The notes under the pieces: generated by a model
The model's database searches: none
Seen by the model: only the letters and a program-made list of their open reading frames with translations
Told to the model about the DNA's origin: nothing
NCBI GenBank assembly: GCA_948438085.1
Contig: CAOJKP010000003.1
Location: forward strand, 1-64,000
Length of the DNA stretch: 64,000 bases
Source of the DNA: an uncultured Clostridium sp.
GTDB taxonomy: Bacteria; Bacillota; Clostridia; TANB77; CAG-508
Reading direction: 5' to 3'
Made by a program: the position numbers and the translations under genes
In this document: positions 45,601 to 53,513 of the stretch, one piece after another
Layout of the letters: every line of letters begins with the position of its first letter
How positions within the stretch are numbered: position 1 is the first letter of the stretch

Positions 45601-47975
45601 TATTTACAGATGCATACGTTGGAGATGATGATGGAAATAAAATAGGAGATGTAACGTCTTCTACAAATAGCATGTATGGTGGTCGTGGAAGTAATGAATA
45701 CAAAAACGATACAAAATATAAAACAATATATCTAAAACCTAATAATATTGCATATTTAAATAATAATGACCAACAATACATTTATATAACATTACAATTA
45801 CTTGGAGAAAATGAAAATGATGCAGGAACATTATTAACAAATAGATTAATAAATACTAAAAATGGACAGTTAGATACTTTAAATCTAGTTGAAATTAATG
45901 GATATAATACAAGTGCAAATAATGAAGTTGGAAGAGGTGTAATAGATAAAGACTCTACACCAGGAAACTTTGATTTAAGAGGTATATCATCATATGTAGA
46001 TAGTGAAGTAGAAAGAGTAACACCATATGAAGATGATACAAATAGAGCACCTGCATATGTATATAAACTAATGGATTCAAGAACAATGGAAGGAATTGTA
46101 TTTGAAGATAATACAGGAAAAGATGAAAAAGTATATTCTGGACAAACAAGGGCTGGAAATGGTGAAATGGATGCACCATCAACAGATACAAGAATTAAAG
46201 ATGTAACAGTACAATTAATAGAAATCAAAAATGGTAAAATGTATATCCGTTCAGAAACAAAAACAAATGCAGATGGATGGTATGGATTTACAGGATTTGT
46301 ACCAGGAGACTATACTATAAGATACATATATGGACATGATAATGATACAGCAATGAACACATCTTCATATTTTGCTGATGGAACTTATAAAGGCTCAAAT
46401 ATAAAATCTTATAATGGTCAAGATTTCCAATCAACACATTATGGATATGATATAAATTCTGAGTATCAATATGAATTTAATTCTTCAGAACAATTAACTA
46501 ATACAGGTGTTAATGGAATGACATATTGGACTAGAACAAATGGAATTCAAAATGTACCACAGTTTAATGAAAATGGTGGTAGTGCTAAGATATATTGGTA
46601 TGCAGAAAAAGAAGCAGATACTAAATCAGATGCATACGATAATCATGCAAGAAGAAATGAAGTAATTAAATATTCAACAGATGATATTACAAGAGCTGAT
46701 GATACAACTACAAGAACAGGAGACAATGTATCAATAGTAAATCATAAAGCAGAAGTATTTAATTCTTATGAAGATGCTAATTATTATGGAGAAAATTACT
46801 ATAATTACTTCCCAACAATGAATGATAATTTACACAAATCATTAGCAGAGGAATTAAAAGATAAAACTTATAGATATGCATATACACCACAGATGTCTAT
46901 AGAAGTAGAAAAAGCAACAACTACAAAACCAGTATATCAAGGTGGTAACTATCCACATCAAATTAAAAATGTTGACTTTGGAATTGTAGAAAGACCAAAA
47001 TCAGAATTAACAATAGATCAAGATGTAGATGGATTAAAAATTGTATTAGCAAATGGTTCTACATTAATAGATACTAAAAAAGGTGCAAGTAGTAATGTTA
47101 GAATGATACCAATTTCAGGAGGAAAATTAACTATATATGATAAAGGTGAGGATTACACAATAAACATTGATGATGAACTATTAAGTGGTGCAACTCTACA
47201 AGTAACATATAATATTACACTAACAAATAATAGTGAAATAGATATAGCTGGAAATTCAAACTTAGATACAATAACAAATGGAACAATAGTTGCTAAAAAT
47301 ATTATAAATTATGTTCCAAATAATCTAACATTTGAAGCAAGTGATAATGATGGACTAAATGGACAATATTGGAAAGTAACTTCTGTAAATAATATACAAC
47401 AAAATAATAATGCAACATTAGTAAATAGTAGAAATGTAGAAAACAAAATTGATTTAAGTACACAAACAACAACACTTATGGCAACAGACGATAACCCATT
47501 AGTAAAAAGATGGTTAGATCCTGCAAGCTATAATCCTAATAATGGATCAAGTAATGCATATTTGAATGAAGAAGTAACAAATTCTAATAGATCACAAGTA
47601 ACAGCACAATTAACATTAAAGAAATTAATATCAACAGAAAGTTCTGGAGATGATAAAGAATTCTATAATATAACAGAAATTGTTGAATATAACAATGGAG
47701 TTGGAAGATATGACCATGGAGCAATACCAGGAAACCAAAATCCAGACTTAAGTAAAGCTGTAAGAAGTGATCCAGCAGAAGGTTCAGATGAAGCATATAA
47801 AGAAAGATTTGTAGCATTCAATTTTGAACATGATACATCAGGCGGAGAAGATGGAAGAATAAATATTACACCTCCAACAGGAGAATTCCATATTTACTAT
47901 CTACTAATTGCAGCATCAATAATTATGTTAGTAGGAGGAATTATACTAATAAAGAAAAAAGTATTAGATAAATAA
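42654..47975 (+). CDS. Giant surface protein with His/Cys-rich module and SdrD-like domains
   Basis: The 1773-residue product has a signal peptide ending VVHAAPP. A thioester-domain-like N-terminal part (CWIMCIEKGG, AQTILWTLAINGG) is followed by an SdrD-like domain (about residue 398) interrupted by some 190 residues full of HTHTDEC-type repeats with over 20 His and about 20 Cys. More SdrD-like and DUF11-like domains follow (GIVFEDNTGKDEK). The end TPPTGE, a membrane helix and IKKKVLDK forms a sorting signal. AAAGGAGGG precedes the ATG, 17 bases after the first giant gene. Confidence 0.88.
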   Translation: MNKKISIGIITFFIIMLMTSVVHAAPPEEFDFVHDGGLFATIQIDGCWIMCIEKGGSLKTTTYTGSPYEKGYSVQVCPNSSSTTAPTTWSGIKYQSHFVKASEIPITEHQDARYALIHAPSIDTAQTILWTLAINGGRDFYYDSALKEEAVAYGEFYNKVQAAGGYKPKDTTDYSKVKVYGDYNTKIYTAGPYSIDYLDDNVRDYEVRFGEIIDLQVKNEKDERLNVVKIVDKFGNDIASRPNYHYPHKDEEFYVQFKSNNADGTKAGDTITLDVEFNYLKECTGTLIKYEGELRAWQWKITNPTHGITKNCGGPSAGEITCSHNKTSSHTYNDTCRDTKYELDYPEPGHAQDLVAYARDGQEIWERVKLKMVYTVPPTPPETPPETPPGLKITMNLSGYVFLDKDSGKINQGNNLLDAGELLQGVKVTLYEATGSVVSQGVTHQHSGDSSRYGGCFTVPIYHTHTDECYNAPSHTHTGDSLHGGGCYTMPVYHTHSDECLFTCGQQDNPAHSHSFSCYDLRNYRLICNIPNHTHNESCYDLSSVTGTLICRQPENHEHTDDCKNSDGNYVCGKEEFHHHNASCYTQHIHCNKTTGTIEYYRLNCTQSTARTLRCGKTGSDIDCWGINPSISCSMQNSGSLTTALQNPVITGSNGYYEFKGIDAMKKYYVTFEYNGMLYTNVTPVTPNGTSEDVNRTNQSKASESGQGNSNNRPNFNNVFQEIGSYPTNYNSPSKGTWNEVFPQDEVKNEVIAAIAGTSPSNNKEYFAKDCVITSYTQSQYPLTNKFSIDDKDHWVPWDPGVEYPGIYKPGGKADQLYVNLGIKCRPTFDLALYKDVYKAEVKLNGKTETYTYDSRKASVNDVFGFGVREEDYLTNIRGAYLSGGNYTFSKARQRYEDGSTNKETDSYDLLVRSEEAANANSGKYSGDINGKVPDNFQVKDNTELTGEDRLKIYVTYKIRVKNQSSVTGGVTEIVDYYDKNYVFTDAYVGDDDGNKIGDVTSSTNSMYGGRGSNEYKNDTKYKTIYLKPNNIAYLNNNDQQYIYITLQLLGENENDAGTLLTNRLINTKNGQLDTLNLVEINGYNTSANNEVGRGVIDKDSTPGNFDLRGISSYVDSEVERVTPYEDDTNRAPAYVYKLMDSRTMEGIVFEDNTGKDEKVYSGQTRAGNGEMDAPSTDTRIKDVTVQLIEIKNGKMYIRSETKTNADGWYGFTGFVPGDYTIRYIYGHDNDTAMNTSSYFADGTYKGSNIKSYNGQDFQSTHYGYDINSEYQYEFNSSEQLTNTGVNGMTYWTRTNGIQNVPQFNENGGSAKIYWYAEKEADTKSDAYDNHARRNEVIKYSTDDITRADDTTTRTGDNVSIVNHKAEVFNSYEDANYYGENYYNYFPTMNDNLHKSLAEELKDKTYRYAYTPQMSIEVEKATTTKPVYQGGNYPHQIKNVDFGIVERPKSELTIDQDVDGLKIVLANGSTLIDTKKGASSNVRMIPISGGKLTIYDKGEDYTINIDDELLSGATLQVTYNITLTNNSEIDIAGNSNLDTITNGTIVAKNIINYVPNNLTFEASDNDGLNGQYWKVTSVNNIQQNNNATLVNSRNVENKIDLSTQTTTLMATDDNPLVKRWLDPASYNPNNGSSNAYLNEEVTNSNRSQVTAQLTLKKLISTESSGDDKEFYNITEIVEYNNGVGRYDHGAIPGNQNPDLSKAVRSDPAEGSDEAYKERFVAFNFEHDTSGGEDGRINITPPTGEFHIYYLLIAASIIMLVGGIILIKKKVLDK

Positions 47976-47985
47976 TCTAAACTAC

Positions 47986-48017
47986 TAAAAAAGAGGCTTT
48001 AAAAAGTCTCTTTTTTG
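47986..48017 (+). terminator. Terminator of the giant surface genes
   Basis: A 14-bp stem with one G-U (47987-48000 with 48003-48016) ends in a T-run, shortly after the stop codon. Confidence 0.8.
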
Positions 48018-48021
48018 TTTA

Positions 48022-48079
48022 TGTAGGGGCTACCTAAGGCAGCCCGCCCTATAGAGGAACACCCAAAAAATGTAATTAT
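48022..48079 (+). repeat. GTAGGGGC-type repeat (type D)
   Basis: The unit reads TGTAGGGGCTACC through CCGCCCTATAGAGG to ACCCAAAAAATGTAATTATT. Its GGGCTACCT/AGGCAGCCC hairpin differs in sequence from the other units. Confidence 0.8.
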
Positions 48080-48112
48080 TCAATCTTCATTATTCACTAT
48101 TCAATATTCATT

Positions 48113-48295
48113 GTGACTGTCAAGTCGCACTAAGTTTCCGCTCCCAGGAAGCAAATATATAAAAATATTATGAACAGTCGCCATTCCCCAATGAAATTGT
48201 AAAAAATACTAACGTATTTTAACAATTTCTATTGGTCACGCATGGCTCCTCATCGTTCTATAATATTTTTATATATTTCTCCCTTCACGCTAATT
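48113..48295 (+). repeat. Palindromic intergenic element, type B copy 1
   Basis: An outer stem of about 25 bp (GCAAATATATAAAAATATTA side, to 48165, with the segment up to about 48280) encloses a core with GCCATTCCCCAATG, an inner hairpin around TAACGTA, and ATTGGTCACGCATGGC. Relative to copy 2 the inner stem shows two paired substitutions that keep pairing. It follows a type D unit. Confidence 0.85.
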
Positions 48296-48325
48296 ATGCT
48301 TATATATGTATAAAATAACAAAATA

Positions 48326-48357
48326 AAAAAAGTATTAGAGGCAGCTAATACTTTTTT
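48326..48357. terminator. Terminator of the 48359-48916 gene
   Basis: A 12-bp stem (48326-48337 with 48346-48357) with loop GAGGCAGC and T-runs on both strands. Confidence 0.8.
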
Positions 48358-48358
48358 A

Positions 48359-48916
48359 TTACAGCCGAAAATTGATATCTTTATAAGGCTGCCAATCTTC
48401 TGGAAAATTCTTTTTCGCAATTTCAAATAAAAGTGGCGTAAATGGTTTCCAAACATTTGCTATATTTTGTCTATTATACAATGGATAGCACTCATGGGGT
48501 GCAACAGCAATTATTAAACGACCAAACATTGGACGTTCATTATATTTTAAATCACATCCGCGTTCAATCGACCAGAACACACAAGGACCTTCTGCCGTAT
48601 CTGTATGGAGAATATCAAATAATGGCCTATTGGCATTCTTTGGACGAATATATAATGCTTCATTAGGAGTACACATTATATGATTCAAATCCAAAGAAAG
48701 ATATCCATCTTTCTTTATAAATGACTTAAGGGAAGTTCTAACATAATCAATGGAATATTTCCCAGATTCTAAAGCCTGTTGCATCCTTTTTGTATCATTG
48801 TCAAAATCCAATGGAGAATTCTCGCATGCAGACCATTGACAGCAATCTCCCATGCAAGCTTTGCAAGCACTGCAATTGGTGAATTCACCATGCAGTATTT
48901 CTGGTTTTGTTAACAT
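48359..48916 (-). CDS. Cys-rich unknown protein, probably acquired
   Basis: The 185-residue product has a tight N-terminal Cys cluster (CSACKACMGDCCQWSAC), which could bind a metal or an iron-sulfur cluster, then LDLNHIMCTPNEALYIRPKN and CVFWSIERGCDLKYNERPM. I do not recognise the family. AGGAGG precedes the ATG, and the gene has its own terminator. It is richer in GC than its neighbours and uses CGG as the penultimate codon (48367-48365). It stands between a type B element and spoIIE and is likely imported. Confidence 0.7.
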   Translation of the reverse strand: MLTKPEILHGEFTNCSACKACMGDCCQWSACENSPLDFDNDTKRMQQALESGKYSIDYVRTSLKSFIKKDGYLSLDLNHIMCTPNEALYIRPKNANRPLFDILHTDTAEGPCVFWSIERGCDLKYNERPMFGRLIIAVAPHECYPLYNRQNIANVWKPFTPLLFEIAKKNFPEDWQPYKDINFRL

Positions 48917-49053
48917 ACTACTATACCTCCTAGGTATGTGTCTTAGGAGTTTATCTGCCTATAAAAACCTAAATTCAAAGTTACATAAATATTATACCAT
49001 GAATTTACATAATTTACAAATATTAAAAATCTTACTTAAACCATTGAAAAATA

Positions 49054-49081
49054 TGTCGAATTAATATAAAATATGTATACT
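49054..49081 (+). promoter_or_regulatory. Spo0A box overlapping the -35 region of a spoIIE promoter
   Basis: TGTCGAA (49054-49060) is an exact Spo0A box. TATACT (49076-49081) would be the -10 element, so the box covers the -35 position, as at Spo0A-activated sigma-A promoters of Bacillus spoIIE and spoIIG. The start codon is about 145 bases downstream. Confidence 0.7.
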
Positions 49082-49224
49082 ATAAAAAAATAAACAAAAA
49101 GAATGAAAGAACATATCACATAGAGTAGAAAACTTTTTTAAATGCAATACTAAATGTGACAAATAATTCAAAAGATTAAGCTTAAAATATGAGCATATTT
49201 AAAAAAGTAAGAGGTGGTAAAAGG

Positions 49225-51711
49225 ATGTTTCAAAATATACAAGGACAAGCTTACGAAAAACAGGATGAGAGAAAAGTAGAATTTGATAAAACAACAATTT
49301 TAAAATCAATTATAAAAAATACATTTTCATTACAAAAAATATTAGTATATATTATATGTTTTATGTTATCAACAATAGAATGCACAAGTGGTGTAGCACC
49401 ATTTGCAATAGCAATACTAGCGGCAAGCTATTCAAACCAAATACCAACATTAATAATATATATTTTAACAATATTAGGAACAGCGATTGGCTTAGGAAAA
49501 GAACAAACATTAACATATGTGTTAACATCTTTATTATTTATTGTGTCAACTTTAATTATTAGACCAAAAGTTAAAGAAGAATTTAATAACGAAAAATTAA
49601 GCTTAGGAAAACATGTATTAATTTGTGTCTTAATAGTACAACTTGGGAAATTAATATTTGGAAGCTTTATGATATATGATTTATTACAAAGTATATTAAT
49701 ATCAATAGCTTCATACATATTCTATAAAATATTCACAAATTCTTTAATAGTAATAAATGAATTCAAAATAAAAAAAGCATTTGCAATAGAAGAAATAATT
49801 GGAGCAAGTATTATGCTTGCAATTTGTGCATGTTCACTAAGAGGATTTGCTATATTTGGGTTTGAATTAAAAAATATATTAAGTATATTAATAGTATTAG
49901 TACTAGGATGGAAAAATGGAATACTACTAGGAGCAACATCAGGAATAACAATAGGAACTACAATTGGAATAATAAATGGAAGTGAGCCAGTTGTAATTGC
50001 ATCATATGCATTATCTGGTTTGTTAGCTGGAATATTTTCTAAATTTGGAAGAATAGGAGTAATTATAGGATTCGCATTAGGAAATGCAATTCTTGCATAT
50101 TTAAATAGTGGAAATATAGAGCCAATAATATACTATAGAGAAATGCTTATAGCATCACTTGCATTATTGTTAGTTCCTCAAAATATTCAAATAAATATAG
50201 AAGATTTATTTGGAAAAACGAGGTTATTAAGAGAAGGATCAAAAGGAAATATAGAAGAAAATAAGCAAACAATATTTAAACTAAATAATGTATCTGAAAC
50301 TTTGCAAGATATGGCAGATACATATAAAGAAGTAGCAGCTACAACAATTGAAATGGACGAAACATTAAAAGAAAAGAATAAAAATTTATTTATAGCAGAA
50401 TTTGAAAATGTTGTCGATGAATTAAAAGATAATATTATATATGAAGATTTATCAGAAAACGGAAAAATATTATCAGATATATTTTCTGAACTAATAGAAA
50501 ATCAGAAAATAACAAGAACTTCACTACTTGAAATATTTGCGAAAAACAATAATTATATAGTAGGATTTGATTCAATAGATGTAAGTATAAAACTAGAACA
50601 AGATATTAATAATGCAATTCAATTATTAAACGAAACATATAAAATAAGTAAAGTAAATTTTGTATGGAATCAAAAAATAAAAGAAAATAAAAAGCAAATG
50701 GGAGAACAATTAGATGGAGTATCAAAAGTTATAACAAGTATAGCCAAAGATATAGAACAACAAGAAAACCAAGATAAATTTTATCTAAGTAAAAAAGAAG
50801 AAGTTATTAATATATGTAAGCAAAAGCAAATTGATTTAAAAGATATAAAAATAAAACAAGAAAGTTCAGGAAGATATATTATAACTACATATTTAGATAC
50901 ATGTAAGCAAGATGAAATTGAAAAATGTAAGTTAGAAACATTATCAAAAATATTAACAAAAGTATTTAAGGAAAAAATAGTATTAAATAAAACAAAATGT
51001 GCCTTTAAAGAGGATACAGATTTATGTATAAATACATTTATATCTAAGGATAAATATATTATGCAAATTGGAATTTCAAAAGCTACAAAGGAAAATGAAA
51101 TAGTATCAGGAGATACATATCTTAATGTAAAACTAGAAGATGGAAAATATTTATTAGCTATAAGTGATGGAATGGGTTCAGGGGCAAATGCTAGAAAAGA
51201 AAGCCAGATAGCTATAAAAATGTTACAAAGACTTTTAACAAATGGATTCGATAAGGATACTTCAATAGAATTAATAAATTCCACATTATCAACAACTACT
51301 AAAGAAGACTCGTTTGCAACCTTAGATATAGCTATAATAGATTTATATGCAGGAAACATAGAATTTGTAAAAAATGCAGCATGTCCAACATATATAAAGA
51401 ATAATAACAAAGTGCAAATAGTAAAATCTGTATCACTTCCAGCTGGAATTTTAGATAATATTAATTTAGTTGTATATGATAAAGATATAGAAGAAAACGA
51501 TATAATGCTTATGTGTTCAGATGGAATTATGGAATCAAACGATGAATACAAAGATAAAGAACTATGGGTAAAAGATATATTAGAAGAACTAATAACAGAT
51601 AATGTACAAAAAATATCTGATATAATCAAGAAAGAGGCAATAGATAATTATTATGGTATGCCAAAAGATGATATGACTATAATTACTGCAAAATTTACAA
51701 AAGCAAAATAA
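49225..51711 (+). CDS. spoIIE: Stage II sporulation protein E (SpoIIE phosphatase)
   Basis: The 828-residue product starts at ATG 49225 with GAGGTGG upstream. The N-terminal third (to about residue 330) has roughly ten membrane helices; a linker follows; the C-terminal 220 residues form a PP2C phosphatase with metal-site Asp in LAISDGMGSGANARKES and MCSDGIME, and GMPKDDMT near the end. SpoIIE dephosphorylates SpoIIAA at the sporulation septum to release sigma-F in the forespore. It is a single gene, preceded by a Spo0A box. Confidence 0.96.
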   Translation: MFQNIQGQAYEKQDERKVEFDKTTILKSIIKNTFSLQKILVYIICFMLSTIECTSGVAPFAIAILAASYSNQIPTLIIYILTILGTAIGLGKEQTLTYVLTSLLFIVSTLIIRPKVKEEFNNEKLSLGKHVLICVLIVQLGKLIFGSFMIYDLLQSILISIASYIFYKIFTNSLIVINEFKIKKAFAIEEIIGASIMLAICACSLRGFAIFGFELKNILSILIVLVLGWKNGILLGATSGITIGTTIGIINGSEPVVIASYALSGLLAGIFSKFGRIGVIIGFALGNAILAYLNSGNIEPIIYYREMLIASLALLLVPQNIQINIEDLFGKTRLLREGSKGNIEENKQTIFKLNNVSETLQDMADTYKEVAATTIEMDETLKEKNKNLFIAEFENVVDELKDNIIYEDLSENGKILSDIFSELIENQKITRTSLLEIFAKNNNYIVGFDSIDVSIKLEQDINNAIQLLNETYKISKVNFVWNQKIKENKKQMGEQLDGVSKVITSIAKDIEQQENQDKFYLSKKEEVINICKQKQIDLKDIKIKQESSGRYIITTYLDTCKQDEIEKCKLETLSKILTKVFKEKIVLNKTKCAFKEDTDLCINTFISKDKYIMQIGISKATKENEIVSGDTYLNVKLEDGKYLLAISDGMGSGANARKESQIAIKMLQRLLTNGFDKDTSIELINSTLSTTTKEDSFATLDIAIIDLYAGNIEFVKNAACPTYIKNNNKVQIVKSVSLPAGILDNINLVVYDKDIEENDIMLMCSDGIMESNDEYKDKELWVKDILEELITDNVQKISDIIKKEAIDNYYGMPKDDMTIITAKFTKAK

Positions 51712-51715
51712 ATTA

Positions 51716-51904
51716 TGCGACCATCAGGTCGCACTAAGTTTCTGCTCCCAGGAAGCAAATATATAAAAATATTATGAACAGTCGCCATTCCCCAATGGAA
51801 CTGTAGAAAATACTAACGTATTTTAACAGTTCTCATCGGTCACCCACGCATGGCTCCTCATCGTTCTATAATATTTTTATACATTTCTTCCTTTGCGCTA
51901 ATTG
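51716..51904 (+). repeat. Palindromic intergenic element, type B copy 2
   Basis: It begins four bases after the spoIIE stop with a TGCGACC/GGTCGCA hairpin, then the same AT-rich outer stem as copy 1, core GCCATTCCCCAATGG, inner GAACTGT/ACAGTTC hairpin, ATCGGTCACCCACGCATGGC and the end TTTGCGCTAATT. It lies in direct orientation to copy 1. Confidence 0.87.
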
Positions 51905-51915
51905 CCTCCAATACG

Positions 51916-51973
51916 TGTAGGGGCTGCCTTAGGCAGTCCGCGCTATAGAGGAATACCCAAGAATGTAATTATT
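51916..51973 (+). repeat. GTAGGGGC-type repeat (type D)
   Basis: The unit reads TGTAGGGGCTGCC TTA GGCAGTCC, then GCGCTATAGAGG, AATACCCAAG and TGTAATTATT, and touches the stop codon of ecfT. Confidence 0.8.
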
Positions 51974-52536
51974 TATTCTTCAAATCCTTTAGATATTAAA
52001 GCATCTTCAAACTCATTAGTTCTAAGCAAAATAGAAATTAATAAAGGTCTAAAAATAACAATCATATTAAAAATATTTATTTTAAAACCTTTAGCCTTTA
52101 AACAATCAAGTTTTTGGTTAAACTCATCTAATAGACTTGGTAAAACACTAATTCCAATAGAAATAATAAGAGAAACTTTAGATACATCTATTCTAAATAT
52201 TTTTAAAGGAAAAAGTAGTTTTTCTAATGCATTTGCAATTTCGCTAATAGTAACCATTTTTATGAAAGTGAAAGTTAAACTATATGCAACAATTAATCTA
52301 ATAAGAATAAACAAACCATATTCTAAATTTGATGTAAAAAAATTTATTAAACCAGTTATAAATAAAAAAGGAGTTAAGACTAGCAATTGCTTTAAAAAAT
52401 CAAAAATATTTAATTTAAATATTAACATAATTGAAATGTTTAATATCAATAAACAAAATAACATAACAAAATTATTTATATAAAAAATTAATATTAAATA
52501 AGAAATAAATAATATTAACTTTATTAAATCTTTCAT
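51973..52536 (-). CDS. ecfT: Energy-coupling factor transporter transmembrane protein EcfT
   Basis: This 187-residue membrane protein has about five helices and ends near a coupling region (LDCLKAKGFK, then FRPLLISILLRTNEFEDALISKGF) typical of EcfT, which couples the ATPase to the substrate-binding S protein. It is shorter than most EcfT proteins. AATGGAGG precedes the ATG. It is ten bases after the ATPase gene; folate transport is suggested by folT and folC upstream in the same direction. Confidence 0.85.
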   Translation of the reverse strand: MKDLIKLILFISYLILIFYINNFVMLFCLLILNISIMLIFKLNIFDFLKQLLVLTPFLFITGLINFFTSNLEYGLFILIRLIVAYSLTFTFIKMVTISEIANALEKLLFPLKIFRIDVSKVSLIISIGISVLPSLLDEFNQKLDCLKAKGFKINIFNMIVIFRPLLISILLRTNEFEDALISKGFEE

Positions 52537-52546
52537 AGAACCTCCA

Positions 52547-53362
52547 TTAAGAATTAAAATTTTTACAAATTTCTTGGGCTAGTTCAGAAATTGTATAATC
52601 TTTCAATTGTATATTTAACCCATTTTCCTTCAATAATAAAGTCAACTTAATAATATCAGGAATATTTATATCCAAGCTTTTTAACAAATCTAAATTATTA
52701 AATAAATCTTCTTTCCTAATAATACTAGCTATTTGTCTATCGTTCATTACGACAATGCGATTTGAAAGTAAAATTTCATTAATGTTATTTGTAATAAAAA
52801 TAATAGTTTTTCCATTTTTATGTAAGTTCTTAATAATGTCATAAATTTTTTCTTTTCCATTAGAATCTATCATTGTAGTAGGTTCATCCAATATTAAATA
52901 TTTAGTAGAAGTAGCAATAGCACCAGCTAAATTAACTCTTTGCTTTTGACCTAGAGAAAGTTTATAGGTATCATAATTTTCATAATCTTTCATATCAACC
53001 ATTTCTAAACTATTTTTTATTCTTTCTTCTTTATTTTCTAATTGTAAATTTTTTAAGGCAAACTCAATATCATCATGTACATTATTAAATAGAATTTGAT
53101 TATCTGGATTTTGGAAAACAATACCTATATTGGTTCGTATTTGTTTAAAATTATTCTTATTATGGACATCTAAATCATCTATTAAAACATTACCAGAAGT
53201 AGGTTTTAAAATACCGGCGATAATTCTAGCAAGAGTAGATTTTCCAGTACCATTTTTACCTATTATACTTATTACTTCTCCATCATTAACAAAAAAGTTA
53301 ATATTAGATAAAACTTCTTTTCCATTTTTATATTTAAAACTTATATTTTTTAATTCAATCAT
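52547..53362 (-). CDS. ecfA: Energy-coupling factor ABC ATPase EcfA
   Basis: The 271-residue ATPase starts at ATG 53362, with GGAAGAGG upstream. Motifs are ISIIGKNGTGKST (Walker A), the Q loop IVFQNPDNQ, the signature LSLGQKQRVNLA, and LILDEPTTMID (Walker B). The normal ECF motor has two ATPases; only one is encoded here, so it may form a homodimer or pair with a distant gene. It lies between folC and ecfT. Confidence 0.92.
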   Translation of the reverse strand: MIELKNISFKYKNGKEVLSNINFFVNDGEVISIIGKNGTGKSTLARIIAGILKPTSGNVLIDDLDVHNKNNFKQIRTNIGIVFQNPDNQILFNNVHDDIEFALKNLQLENKEERIKNSLEMVDMKDYENYDTYKLSLGQKQRVNLAGAIATSTKYLILDEPTTMIDSNGKEKIYDIIKNLHKNGKTIIFITNNINEILLSNRIVVMNDRQIASIIRKEDLFNNLDLLKSLDINIPDIIKLTLLLKENGLNIQLKDYTISELAQEICKNFNS

Positions 53363-53412
53363 ACTTAATCTCATTCCTCTTCCAAGGCACAAATTGGTTA
53401 GAAAAGAATTAA

Positions 53413-53501
53413 ATTTTGGCAAGGAAAATGAATTTAAAATTTATGAAGCGTACTAATTGTACGTTGATTAAATTTTAAATGAAATTTGACACTGCCAAAA
53501 T
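53413..53501. repeat. Long imperfect palindrome between ecfA and folC
   Basis: ATTTTGGCA (53413-53421) pairs with TGCCAAAAT (53493-53501); inside, ATTTAAAATTTA pairs with TTAAATTTTAAAT, and CGTAC with GTACG at the tip. Internal loops interrupt the stem. On the minus strand it lies just after the folC start region's upstream partner order folC to ecfA, so it could separate expression of the two. Confidence 0.65.
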
Positions 53502-53513
53502 TGTAATGATTTT

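Noticed and set aside
50781-51629. A 282-codon open frame on the minus strand
   Set aside because: It is antisense to the spoIIE phosphatase domain and arises from AT-rich codon bias.
51902-52483. A 193-codon open frame on the plus strand
   Set aside because: It is antisense to ecfT and begins within repeat DNA; ecfT has the ribosome site and family features.
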